A stretch of DNA of 64,000 bases from Variovorax atrisoli 110B (GTDB taxonomy: Bacteria; Pseudomonadota; Gammaproteobacteria; Burkholderiales; Burkholderiaceae_C): contig NZ_KB907454.1 in NCBI RefSeq assembly GCF_000382045.1, forward strand, positions 310,001 to 374,000, written 5' to 3'. This document shows positions 44,275 through 52,714 of this stretch, piece by piece. Both the position numbers and the translations under genes were made by a program. The notes beneath the pieces are model-generated. The model saw nothing but the letters and a program-made list of their open reading frames with translations. It had not been told where the DNA came from and searched no databases. Every line of letters begins with the position of its first letter. The stretch's first letter is position 1.

Positions 44275-45261
44275 TCACTGCACCTTGATGCCGCGCTCGC
44301 GCACCAGGCGGCCGATGCGGTCGTTGTCCACGCCGATGCGCGCGTCGAGTTCGGCGGGCGTGGAGGCGCCGGCGCCCAGGCCGCGATCGGCCGCCCAGCG
44401 CTTGAGTTCGGGCTGCGACAGCACCTTGGTCAGCGCAGCGTTCATGCGCGCCAGGATCTCGGGCGGCACGCCGCTCTTCGCGTGGAAGGAATAGGAGGTG
44501 GACAACAGCATGTCCGAGCCGCCCGCCTCCACGATGGTCGGCACGTTCGGCACGATGGCCTGGCGCGTGGGTGCGCCCACGGCCAGCAGCTTGAAGCTGC
44601 CCTTCTGCACGTAGGGCAGCATGGCCTCGACGCCGCCGGACGTGACCTCGACCTGGCCGCCCAGCATAGCCGGGATCACCTCTGCCAGCGCCTTGTAAGG
44701 CACATGTAGGAACTTGACCCCAGTGCCCGATTCGAGTAGCTCCATGTTCAGGTGCATCACGCTGCCCACGCCGCCCGTGCCGAAGGTGACCTTGCCCGGG
44801 TTGGCCTTGGCATAGGCGATGAACGACTTGAAGTCGTTGACCGGCAGCTGCGCGCTGGTGACCAGGTACAGGTTCACGTCGGCGATGTTGCTGACCGAGA
44901 CGAGGTCTTTCTTCGGGTCATAGGGCGGCTGGTAGAGCAGCGGGTTGACGGTGAGCGTGAGCCGGTCGACCAGCAGGTAGGTGTAACCGTCGGCCGGCGC
45001 CTTCACCACCTCGGCCGTGCCGATGATGCCGTTGGCCCCGGCCTTGTTCTCCACCACGACGGAGGCCTTCAGCTCCTTGGAAAGCCCCTCGCCCACGAGC
45101 CGGGCCATCACGTCGGGACCCGTGCCCGGCGGGTAGGGCACTTCGATGCGGATCGGCCGCGAGGGCCAACTGCCCTGGGCCGAAGCCAGGGGCGACACCA
45201 GTCCACATGCCGCCGCCAAGGCGACGGCACCACAGACCTGCAGAACGGACTTTCTATTCAT
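44275..45261 (-). CDS. Bug-family (TTT) periplasmic solute-binding protein, first gene of the operon
   Basis: 328 residues: a signal peptide ending A-S-A-Q, then the TctC/Bug fold with W-P-S-R-P-I-R-I-x-V-P-Y-P-P-G-T-G-P-D, V-V-E-N-K-A-G-A-N-G and F-L-H-V-P-Y-K-A. These proteins bind carboxylates, amides or aromatic acids and normally serve TctAB permeases, none of which is in the window. GAGGAA lies eight bases before the ATG at 45261. As first gene of the operon it most likely recognises the pathway substrate. Confidence 0.9.
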   Translation of the reverse strand: MNRKSVLQVCGAVALAAACGLVSPLASAQGSWPSRPIRIEVPYPPGTGPDVMARLVGEGLSKELKASVVVENKAGANGIIGTAEVVKAPADGYTYLLVDRLTLTVNPLLYQPPYDPKKDLVSVSNIADVNLYLVTSAQLPVNDFKSFIAYAKANPGKVTFGTGGVGSVMHLNMELLESGTGVKFLHVPYKALAEVIPAMLGGQVEVTSGGVEAMLPYVQKGSFKLLAVGAPTRQAIVPNVPTIVEAGGSDMLLSTSYSFHAKSGVPPEILARMNAALTKVLSQPELKRWAADRGLGAGASTPAELDARIGVDNDRIGRLVRERGIKVQ

Positions 45262-45842
45262 TGCGCGATTCCTCGGTACCCCTGCGAAGACGGGGCCGGC
45301 ACCAGGAACCAGAGGGGACGTGCCTGGGCGGCGATGGGCGACTGACGACGGCGACCACTCGCCGGCTGCCGAATTATATGCTGTTTTATCGAATAAGCCA
45401 AAAACAGCAAGTAAAGTTAGTCTTCGTGGTTTCCCTGAAGATTGACTTTCGTCCATGTGACACATGAGCAAGCAAGCGGCGTTCCAGATGGGAGCCGAAC
45501 GGCAGTTCTGTGCATTACTGCAATGCGATAAGTAGTGAATTCAACCGATACAGCTAGGAAGATAAGCGTCAGAAGGTCACCGAAATCCTCAATTGACCTG
45601 TTTGTATGTCAACTATTCGAGTACTTCTACTGACGCTCACGCGCCGATGAGATGGCATATTTATCGCATAGAAGTAATTTTACGAACATGTCTTCGACCC
45701 TATGCAACACAACGGGGCGCCGTTGCACCAGAACGCTGCGCGAGCGGCGGGCGGGCACCGCAGCAGCGCCCGGATCAGCCTTCGTCCTGTGCCTGCCGAG
45801 TTGCAGGCGCGCACCTCCGTCCCCTCGAGGCGCTTTCCTGCC
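45262..45842. promoter_or_regulatory. AT-rich divergent control region of the two catabolic operons
   Basis: About 580 bases with visibly lower GC than the flanks and no convincing gene. TGCTGTTTT (45379-45387) and AAAACAGCA (45401-45409) form a perfect 9-base inverted repeat with a 13-base spacer. The motif TTATCG(A/C)AT occurs three times: 45386-45394, 45523-45531 (reverse strand) and 45661-45669. These are candidate operator sites for the IclR protein encoded at the end of the plus-strand operon. Confidence 0.5.
45379..45409. promoter_or_regulatory. Inverted-repeat operator candidate
   Basis: Perfect 9-base arms TGCTGTTTT and AAAACAGCA around a 13-base spacer that contains the first TTATCGAAT motif. 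It lies 118 bases upstream of the Bug start at 45261, a reasonable place for an activator or repressor site. No T-run follows, so a terminator is less likely. Confidence 0.45.
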
Positions 45843-46469
45843 ATGAAGCTCTATCTCACTCCCAGGACATGCGCGCTGGCCGTCGACATCGTGGCGCGCG
45901 AGATCGGTGTTGCGCTCGAACCCGTCTGGGTCGACGTGCGGGCTAAGAGGCTCAAGGACGGCAGCGACCTCCACCGCATCAATCCCAAGGGCCAGGTGCC
46001 GGCGCTGGAGACGGACGACGGCCAGTTCCTCACAGAGGCTAGCGTGATCATTCAGTACCTGTGCGACCGCCACGGGGCCGGCCACCTGCTGCCTGGCACC
46101 CTCGACATGGAGCGATACCGCGTGCTGGAGTGGATGAGCTTCATGAGCTCGGAGCTGCACAAGACCTTCACGCCGCTGTTCCGCGCCAACACGCCGCCTG
46201 CCTACCGTGTCATCGCCATCGAGAACCTGCAGCGCCGCTTCGCCTGGCTCGACGGCGTGCTCGCCGCTCGAAGCTTCCTGCACGCGCAGCGCTTCACTGC
46301 GGCAGACGCCTACTGCTTCACCATCGTGATGTGGGCCGAGTTGCACGCCATCGACCTGGCGCAGTGGCCGCACCTGCATGGCTACCTGCAGCGCATCGGC
46401 GCGCGCCCCAGCGTGCAGGCGGCCCTGGCCGCCGAGCGCAACGAGCTCGCCACCCAGCCGGCAGCCTGA
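45843..46469 (+). CDS. Glutathione S-transferase-like protein 1 (beta-class N-terminus)
   Basis: 208 residues. Thioredoxin-fold N-domain with Cys10 in M-K-L-Y-L-T-P-R-T-C-A-L-A, the position of the catalytic cysteine of beta-class GSTs, cis-Pro loop G-Q-V-P-A-L and T-E-A-S-V-I-I-Q-Y-L; alpha-helical C-domain with F-T-A-A-D-A-Y. First gene of the plus-strand operon, 32 bases ahead of a paralogue. In a catabolic setting it may isomerise, dehalogenate or cleave thioether intermediates. Confidence 0.88.
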   Translation: MKLYLTPRTCALAVDIVAREIGVALEPVWVDVRAKRLKDGSDLHRINPKGQVPALETDDGQFLTEASVIIQYLCDRHGAGHLLPGTLDMERYRVLEWMSFMSSELHKTFTPLFRANTPPAYRVIAIENLQRRFAWLDGVLAARSFLHAQRFTAADAYCFTIVMWAELHAIDLAQWPHLHGYLQRIGARPSVQAALAAERNELATQPAA

Positions 46470-46501
46470 GCTGCCGGCGCCCTTCCATTGCGGAGAACAC
46501 G

Positions 46502-47143
46502 ATGAAGCTCTATCACGAAGTCCGCGGCTGCTCGCTCGCGGTGGACATCGTCGCGCGCGAACTGCAGCTGCCGCTGGCCCTCGAGTGGGTCGACATGAAG
46601 ACCAAGCGGCTGGCCGACGGCCGCGACTACTTCAGCGTCAACTCCAAGGGCACGGTGCCCACGCTGGAGATGCCGGACGGCCAGCACCTGAGCGAGGGCT
46701 GCATCGTCATGCAGTACCTGGCCGACCAGTGCCCAGGCAACACGCTGCTGCCCGCCTCGGGACTCCCGCGCTACCGCGTACTGGAGTGGATGAGCTTCAT
46801 CGCGGCCGATCTGCACAAGGGCGGTTTCATGCCGCTGTTCAAGGCCGTCACGCCGCCCGCGTACAAGGCCATCGCGCGCGGCATCGTCGAGGCCAAGCTG
46901 CAGTGGGTCGACGAGCGGCTGGCGGGCCGCGACTACCTGACCGGCGACACTTTCACCATCGCCGACGCGCATTGCTACACGATCGCCATGTGGACGCGCG
47001 CGCATGCCATCGACACGCGGCGCTGGCCCAACCTCGAGGCCTACCTGGCGCGCTGCGGCGCCCGGCCCAGCGTGCGCGCGGCCGAGGCCGCCGCGGCCGC
47101 GCAGGGCGAACGCGAGCGCGCAGCAGCCGCTGCCGCGCACTGA
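46502..47143 (+). CDS. Glutathione S-transferase-like protein 2, paralogue of the preceding gene
   Basis: 213 residues, aligned end to end with the previous protein: Cys10 (M-K-L-Y-H-E-V-R-G-C-S-L-A-V-D), G-T-V-P-T-L cis-Pro loop, E-G-C-I-V-M-Q-Y-L-A and F-T-I-A-D-A-H-C-Y in the helical domain. The C-terminus is a low-complexity Ala/Arg tail. Divergence well beyond a recent duplication suggests the two have separate steps or form a heterodimer, for example an adduct-forming and a glutathione-removing enzyme. That pairing is inference. Confidence 0.88.
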   Translation: MKLYHEVRGCSLAVDIVARELQLPLALEWVDMKTKRLADGRDYFSVNSKGTVPTLEMPDGQHLSEGCIVMQYLADQCPGNTLLPASGLPRYRVLEWMSFIAADLHKGGFMPLFKAVTPPAYKAIARGIVEAKLQWVDERLAGRDYLTGDTFTIADAHCYTIAMWTRAHAIDTRRWPNLEAYLARCGARPSVRAAEAAAAAQGERERAAAAAAH

Positions 47144-47175
47144 GCCCGTCTTCGCCACCCTCGCAAGGACCGACC

Positions 47176-48153
47176 ATGCCCATGCTCCGACGCCTCCTGT
47201 TGCCCTGCCTGGCCGCTCTCGCCGGCCTGCTGCCTGTACTGGCCTGCGCCCAGGCCTACCCGACGGCACCCGTCCACCTAGTGGTTGCGTTTCCGCCAGG
47301 CGGCGGCACCGACGGCGCGGCCCGGCTGATTGCCGAGAAGCTGGCGCCAGAACTCGGGCAATCGATCGTGGTGGACAACCGCGCGGGCGCTGGCGGCACC
47401 ATCGGCGCGCAGTCGGTCGCGCGCGCCAGGCCCGACGGCCAGACGCTCTTCTTCGGCACCGGCGCCGAACTGCTGATCAACCCCGTCACGCGTAAAACCG
47501 CCCCCTACGACCTCCTGAAGGACTTCATCCCCATCACCGAGGTGGGCACCGTGAGCTTCGTGCTGGCCGTGCCCGCGGGCTCGCCGGTGCGCGACGTGCG
47601 CGAACTCATCGCCACCGCGAAGGCGCAGCCGGGCAAGCTCAACTACTCGTCCTTCGGAATCGGGTCGACCAACCACCTGATCGGCGAGCTCTTCCTGAAG
47701 GCCACCGGCACCCGGGCTGCGCACGTGCCCTTCCAGGGCAGCCAGCAGGCCATGACCTCGCTGCTGGCCGGCGACGTGGACTTCACCTTCGACACCACCG
47801 CCGTGGTGCTGCCACAGATCAAGGCCGGCAAGCTTCGCGCGCTGGCCACGCCCTCCCCCAGCCGGCTGCCCGGCCTGCCCGACGTGCCCACGCTGCAGGA
47901 GCTGGGCTACGGCAGGCTGGTGGCCGAAGGCTGGATGGGCGTGTTCGCGCCAGCGGGCACGCCGCCGGCCGTGGTGGCGGCCCTGGGCACCGCGCTGGAC
48001 AAGGTGATCCGTACGCCCGACATGGAATCGCGCCTCGCTGCGCGCGGCGTGGCGGTGACGGCGGCTGACGGCCCGCAGTTCCGCGCCAAGCTGCAGGCCG
48101 AGCTGGACAAATGGCGTCGCGTGGCCCGCGAGGCCGATGTCTCGCTGGACTGA
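47176..48153 (+). CDS. Bug-family (TTT) solute-binding protein 2
   Basis: 325 residues, signal peptide ending A-C-A-Q, TctC fold with A-F-P-P-G-G-G-T-D, V-V-D-N-R-A-G-A-G-G, H-V-P-F-Q-G-S and P-D-V-P-T-L-Q-E-L. The binding-loop P-P-G-G-x-T-D is of the common carboxylate type. First of three consecutive receptor genes; gaps of 32-49 bases indicate one transcript. Confidence 0.9.
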   Translation: MPMLRRLLLPCLAALAGLLPVLACAQAYPTAPVHLVVAFPPGGGTDGAARLIAEKLAPELGQSIVVDNRAGAGGTIGAQSVARARPDGQTLFFGTGAELLINPVTRKTAPYDLLKDFIPITEVGTVSFVLAVPAGSPVRDVRELIATAKAQPGKLNYSSFGIGSTNHLIGELFLKATGTRAAHVPFQGSQQAMTSLLAGDVDFTFDTTAVVLPQIKAGKLRALATPSPSRLPGLPDVPTLQELGYGRLVAEGWMGVFAPAGTPPAVVAALGTALDKVIRTPDMESRLAARGVAVTAADGPQFRAKLQAELDKWRRVAREADVSLD

Positions 48154-48187
48154 CGTGGCCGCTGAGCCTTTTCTGCAGGAGCCCTCC

Positions 48188-49171
48188 ATGCCGATCCTTT
48201 TTTCCATCCGCCGCCTAGCCGCCGTCTTCCTGCTGGGCCTGGTCTGCCCGCTCGGGAACACCGCCGCCCGCGCCGAGGCCTGGCCCTCGCGCCCGGTCAC
48301 GCTCATCGTCTCCTTCGAGCCGGGCGGCTCCACTGACATCTCGGCGCGTGCCGTCGCTCAGGCACTGGCAGTCGAGCTCAAGCAGGCTGTGGTGGTCGAG
48401 AACCGCGCGGGCGCGGGCGGGCGCATCGGCACCAGGGCGGCGGCCCTCGCAAAGCCGGACGGCTACACCCTGCTGTGGGGCAGCGGCAGCAGCCTGACGG
48501 CGGCACCGGCCATTTATCCCAACCAGGAGCACGTCGCCACGCTGGTGCCGGTGAGCCTGGGTGCCACGCAAGCCTTCGTCTTCGTCACGAATCCGGGCCT
48601 GGGGGTGCGCACGGTGCAGGAATTCGTCGCGCTGGCCAAGCGCGAGCCGGGCAAGCTCAACTTCGCCTCGGCAGGCGCGGGCTCCAGCAACCACCTGTTG
48701 GGCGAGATCTTCCTGGCCGCCACCGGCGCGCCCGTGGTGCATGTGCCGTACAAGGGCGCCGTCATGGCCAAGGACGCGGTGATCCGCGGCGAGGCCCAGC
48801 TGATGGACGAAGTCAGCTCGCCCCTGATCGGCGCCCTGCGCGCCGGTCAACTGGTGCCGCTGTTCATGACCGGCGAGCGGCGCGACCCCGCCTTCCCCGG
48901 CATTCCCACCGCCGCCGAGGCCGGCCTGCCAGAGATGACGATCCAGGGCTTCTTCGGCCTGCTGGCGCCCGCGGGCACGCCGCCAGAGATCGTGGCGCGG
49001 CTCAACGGGGCCATGCGCACCGCACTGGCTTCCGAGACCGTCGCCAGGACCTTCGGCAACCTGGGCTTCACCACTGTCTACAGCACGCCCGGGCAGATGG
49101 CGGCCCGCATCGCCGAGGGCCGCGCAACCTATGACCGCATCGTCAAGGCGCGGCAGATCCGCGTCGACTGA
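48188..49171 (+). CDS. Bug-family (TTT) solute-binding protein 3
   Basis: 327 residues with signal peptide (L-L-G-L-V-C-P-L-G-N-T-A-A-R-A) and TctC fold: S-F-E-P-G-G-S-T-D, V-V-E-N-R-A-G-A-G-G-R-I-G, H-V-P-Y-K-G-A, P-G-I-P-T-A-A-E-A-G. The ligand loop differs from its neighbours (F-E-P-G-G-S), so a different ligand is likely. Confidence 0.9.
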   Translation: MPILFSIRRLAAVFLLGLVCPLGNTAARAEAWPSRPVTLIVSFEPGGSTDISARAVAQALAVELKQAVVVENRAGAGGRIGTRAAALAKPDGYTLLWGSGSSLTAAPAIYPNQEHVATLVPVSLGATQAFVFVTNPGLGVRTVQEFVALAKREPGKLNFASAGAGSSNHLLGEIFLAATGAPVVHVPYKGAVMAKDAVIRGEAQLMDEVSSPLIGALRAGQLVPLFMTGERRDPAFPGIPTAAEAGLPEMTIQGFFGLLAPAGTPPEIVARLNGAMRTALASETVARTFGNLGFTTVYSTPGQMAARIAEGRATYDRIVKARQIRVD

Positions 49172-49220
49172 CGCCAGCCGCTCGCTCCTTCCGTTTTTTC
49201 TTCCGATCTCCCATCGCACG

Positions 49221-50225
49221 ATGACCTCTGACCCATTTCCTTCCGTACATCTTGTTGACCGCCGCAAGGCCCTTGGCGCTCTCGCGGCCCTGGCTGCCTG
49301 CAGCAGCGGGCTGGCGCGCGCGGCCACCTGGCCGGAACGGCCGATCAACCTCGTGGTGCCGTTCGCAGCCGGCGGCGGCACCGACACCGTGGCCCGACTC
49401 ATCGGCCAGAAACTGCAGGCCGCGCTGGGCGGCACGGTGGTGATCGACAACAAGCCCGGCGCCAACGGCCTGATCGCCGCGCGCACCGTGCTGCAGCAGC
49501 CGGCCGACGGCCACATGCTGATGTTCGGCAGCAACTCCACCCATGTGATCGCGGCGCTCGCATCCAAGCAGCAGGTGGCGCCCGGCAAGAGCATGCAGGA
49601 GGCGTTCACCATCGTCAGCGTGATGGCCAACGCCCCGCTGGTGCTGGCGGTGCGCGCCGACAGCCCCGCCAAGGACCTGCGCGCCTTCCTGCAGCAGGCG
49701 AAGGCCGGCAAGCTCAGCTACGGCAGCTTCGGCGCGGGCTCCTCGGCGCATGTGATGGGCGAGGTGCTGGCCGGATCGGCCGGCGTCGAGTTGCTGCACG
49801 TGCCCTACAAGGGCTCGTCGCCCGCCATCACCGACCTCATGGGCGGCCAGGTGGATGCGGTGTTCCTCACGGTCGCTGCCGTGGAGGCCATGGTGACGGC
49901 CGGTTCGGTGCGCCCGCTGGCGGTGACCGGCCTGCGCCGCGTGAGCTCGCTGCCGGCGGTGCCCACCTTCGAGGAACTGGGCGTGCGCGACACGGGCAAT
50001 GCCGGCTGGTTCGCGGTGTTCGCTCCCGCGGGCACGCCTGCGCCGGTCGTGGCGAAGCTCGCGACTGCGCTGCAGTCCATCGCCGGCGACGCCGAGGTGC
50101 AGTCGCGCATGGTGGCGCTGGGCCTGGAGCCCGTGGTGAGCACGCCCGCACAGGCATTGGAAACATGGCGCCGCTCGCTGGCGGCGGCCGCGCCGATCGT
50201 CAAGAAGGCCAACATCGTCTTCTGA
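49221..50225 (+). CDS. Bug-family (TTT) solute-binding protein 4, possible Tat signal
   Basis: 334 residues. The N-terminus V-D-R-R-K-A-L-G-A-L-A-A-L has a twin-arginine-like R-R-x-x-L-G pattern, unlike the Sec signals of the other three receptors, which fits some Bug proteins. The fold motifs are P-F-A-A-G-G-G-T-D, V-I-D-N-K-P-G-A-N-G, H-V-P-Y-K-G-S-S-P and P-A-V-P-T-F-E-E-L. Last gene of the plus-strand operon and convergent with the IclR gene. Confidence 0.9.
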   Translation: MTSDPFPSVHLVDRRKALGALAALAACSSGLARAATWPERPINLVVPFAAGGGTDTVARLIGQKLQAALGGTVVIDNKPGANGLIAARTVLQQPADGHMLMFGSNSTHVIAALASKQQVAPGKSMQEAFTIVSVMANAPLVLAVRADSPAKDLRAFLQQAKAGKLSYGSFGAGSSAHVMGEVLAGSAGVELLHVPYKGSSPAITDLMGGQVDAVFLTVAAVEAMVTAGSVRPLAVTGLRRVSSLPAVPTFEELGVRDTGNAGWFAVFAPAGTPAPVVAKLATALQSIAGDAEVQSRMVALGLEPVVSTPAQALETWRRSLAAAAPIVKKANIVF

Positions 50226-50243
50226 ACGGGCTGGCCGGCGTCT

Positions 50244-51116
50244 CTACAGATGCCCGTCGGCCGACAGGCGCACGCTGATCATGTGCGCGGTGCGCTTGAC
50301 CAGTTCAGCGATGGCCTCCGCATCGAACAGCGCCAGCCGTGCATCACTGCCTAGCGCGGTGACGCTGGCAACCACGAGTCGCCCGCGGCCGAAGATGGGC
50401 GCCGACACGCCGGTCTTGCCCTCGTTGAGTTCGCCCGAGGTCCTGCAGTAGCCCTCTCGGCGGATGCGCTGCGCTTCTTCATAGAACGCATCCCACGGCG
50501 GTGTGTCGGCGGACTCGCCAGCCATTTCCTGGTGCAGCCGGCGCAGCCGCGCAGCCGGAAGAAAAGCCACCAGCGCCTTCGCGCTCGCGCCGCGCGATAC
50601 TGGCACCGGCCGTCCGCGGCCGTAACGCAGGTGCGGCAGCGGGTCGTTGAACTCGGTGTGCACCGTGATGATGGAGTGGCCATAGAGCTTGGACAGGAAC
50701 ACGTCCAGTCCCGTCTGCTCGGCAAGTTCGCGCATCGGCGGCGCGGCGGCGCGGATCACCGGGTCGGACTCGCGGATGCAGCGGTCCAGCTCGATGATGC
50801 GCGGACCCAGTGTGATGCTGCGGTCCAGCCGCACCAGCAGGCCCACCTTCGACAACTCCTGGATGTAGCGGTAGGCCGTGCTCTTGGGCACCCTGAGCCG
50901 GGTGGCGATCTCTTCCACGGTGAGCGAGGGGCTGGCCGTGGAGAAAAGCCCCAGCGTGCCAAGCAGGCGCGAGAGGCTCGACTCCACCGCGCCGCGCGAT
51001 GCCGCCTCAAGCTGCCCATCAGTCTCGCCGGACACGGCTGGCGCGCGTGCACTCACAGCTAGGCTGCGCTCCACACTCTCTTTCCGGCGCGCCCCGCGCC
51101 CGCCCTCTTGCTTCAT
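50244..51116 (-). CDS. IclR-family regulator of the catabolic operons
   Basis: 290 residues. A polar N-terminal extension of about 45 residues precedes the winged helix (L-T-V-E-E-I-A-T-R-L-R-V-P-K-S-T-A-Y-R-Y-I-Q-E-L) and the IclR effector domain (R-R-E-G-Y-C-R-T-S-G-E-L-N-E-G-K-T-G-V-S-A-P-I-F). Its place at the end of the GST/Bug operon, on the opposite strand, and the matching inverted repeats in the 45.3-45.7 kb region make it the likely local regulator. The start could be internal, since the first 40 residues are not typical of the family. Confidence 0.88.
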   Translation of the reverse strand: MKQEGGRGARRKESVERSLAVSARAPAVSGETDGQLEAASRGAVESSLSRLLGTLGLFSTASPSLTVEEIATRLRVPKSTAYRYIQELSKVGLLVRLDRSITLGPRIIELDRCIRESDPVIRAAAPPMRELAEQTGLDVFLSKLYGHSIITVHTEFNDPLPHLRYGRGRPVPVSRGASAKALVAFLPAARLRRLHQEMAGESADTPPWDAFYEEAQRIRREGYCRTSGELNEGKTGVSAPIFGRGRLVVASVTALGSDARLALFDAEAIAELVKRTAHMISVRLSADGHL

Positions 51117-51147
51117 CGGGCCGATCTTAGTGGATGCGATTCAGTGA

Positions 51148-51408
51148 TGATCACGAGCTCGTGGTGAGCATGCTGCATGTTCCGCACGCGGGTGGTGACG
51201 GTGTGCTCGTGATGGTTGTAGCCATAGCTCACGTTCGCCGCGCACCAAGCGGCCGGACATTTGGAAGGCTTGTCGAGCGTTGCGCTGCCCAGGCGGGAGC
51301 GATCAGATCGCGAGCGGCTTCCGAGCGGTTGCCGTACCCTTTGCCGGCGATGAACTCATCGAATTGATGGGTCAGTTCGTCGTCGAGGGAGATGGTGAAG
51401 CGTTCCAT
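51148..51408 (-). pseudogene. nikR: Broken nikR, nickel-responsive regulator
   Basis: The N-terminal ribbon-helix-helix of NikR is intact ([25 protein letters not shown]) from the ATG at 51408 to about 51300. The frame then drifts and stops. The nickel-binding part reappears in another frame at about 51148-51246 ([21 protein letters not shown]) and is cut off before the last strand and the conserved Cys. So the gene has an internal shift or deletion and a missing 3' end. No nickel transport gene is nearby. Confidence 0.7.
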
Positions 51409-51589
51409 TGCTGCTGCTCTTTCGCGCGCATGCATCATAGCGGCCTAGATCCACTCATCTTCTCCTTAGTAATCAAGGCGTGTTCGGCAGACGCTTACGC
51501 TCAACAGGCGATACATGCAGCTGGAAGGCTTGCAGACCCCGGGCAATACTGCGCCCACTTGGCTGTGACGCGCTGAGTACCCGAGCAAC

Positions 51590-52714
51590 TCAGCCTTCTC
51601 CGCGCTGTGGAGCCACACCACGGAATGGGACGCGACCGACATGAACGCGCTCCACCACTCGATTTCGCGCCGTATTTTTCCAATGCTGGGCCATGCGCTG
51701 CCAATCCGTCTGCACAGCTGGCATGCGAGCCACGAAGCGCTCCACACTGTCGGCCAGTTCCCCTTGGCCTTGCCTTCGCAGTCTGTCGGCAGTCGACTTC
51801 CAATCTGTCCGAACCTGCTGCCGTGTGCGCCGCATCTCATCTCTGCCGGCATCCAGGCGTTCTCGCTTTGTCTGTAGAGCCCCGAGCACTGCCCCTAGCT
51901 TGGCCCGGATGAAACTCGAAGTTTTCGGCGGCCGCCGACTTGCCCGCTCGTCCGGCCCCAGCCGCCAGAACACCCGAAGCGCACGCAGCCGGTGATGAAT
52001 CGCGTCCTTCAGCGGCTTGCGGATCTGCCCGCGCACCTGCCGTGGCGTCGCGTTGGCGGCCACCCCCTGCTCCCGCATCAGCGCGGCGAACTGCTCGCGC
52101 CACTGGCGCAGCGTCTCCTTGCGAATGTAGAGACGTTTACTGGGCTCGAACTCGTGCTCACACTTGACCACGAGGTGAACGTGCGGGTGTGGCTGATTGG
52201 TGTGCAGCGCCATGGCGTACCGGTACTGGAACGCAAAGTTCTCCCGCGCAAACCCACGCGCCGCCGCGAGCACCTTCCCAGGGGGCGTACCCGGCGGCAT
52301 CGACAGCACGATGTTGTGGGCGAGCTTCGGGCGGATGTCCTTCTGGCCTGCGGCCGGCTTGGGCCTGTACTGGCTCCCGCACAGGTCCAGCTGCCAGTCG
52401 GTGACGATCTCTTTGGGGGCGCCACGGCCCTGCATGGCGGGTACTTCATCGGTCTCAAGGGGCAGCTTCCCATGCCGGCTGATGTAGCGCAGGTGCGCCT
52501 CGACACCACCAGCGTCGCGCCCGCCGCCGGAGACCTTCACCAACACCTCGGGCGTGCGTCCCACCGTGCGCTGGATCTGCGCGATCTCTCCAGTCCCGAA
52601 GCGCAGCATGCCACCGGGCCCGCGCCGCCCATAGCTCACGATGTCCAGCGCCATGTCGCGCACGCCATCGGACGATCGGCGGCTGCGCGCCAGCCGCACC
52701 GTCTGCTTAGGCAC
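51590..52714 (-). CDS. MOBP-type relaxase (VirD2/TraI-like nuclease domain)
   Basis: 374 residues. Relaxase motifs are visible: a candidate catalytic Tyr77 (L-R-Y-I-S-R), H-N-I-V-L-S-M-P at 133-140 and the metal-binding H-T-N-Q-P-H-P-H-V-H-L at 171-181. The C-terminal third is a basic, Gln/Arg-rich helical tail without a helicase or primase domain. It would nick oriT and pilot single-stranded DNA through a type IV secretion system, which is not encoded here. Its start overlaps the stop of the MobC-like gene by eight bases. Confidence 0.88.
   Translation of the reverse strand: MPKQTVRLARSRRSSDGVRDMALDIVSYGRRGPGGMLRFGTGEIAQIQRTVGRTPEVLVKVSGGGRDAGGVEAHLRYISRHGKLPLETDEVPAMQGRGAPKEIVTDWQLDLCGSQYRPKPAAGQKDIRPKLAHNIVLSMPPGTPPGKVLAAARGFARENFAFQYRYAMALHTNQPHPHVHLVVKCEHEFEPSKRLYIRKETLRQWREQFAALMREQGVAANATPRQVRGQIRKPLKDAIHHRLRALRVFWRLGPDERASRRPPKTSSFIRAKLGAVLGALQTKRERLDAGRDEMRRTRQQVRTDWKSTADRLRRQGQGELADSVERFVARMPAVQTDWQRMAQHWKNTARNRVVERVHVGRVPFRGVAPQRGEG

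Noticed and set aside
51134-51367. Plus-strand frame reading H-E-L-V-V-S-M-L-H-V, which looks like the NikR C-terminus
   Set aside because: The sequence CACGAGCTCGTG is palindromic, so the same motif appears on both strands. The full NikR match (Y-N-H-H, Q-H-A-H-H) is only on the minus strand.
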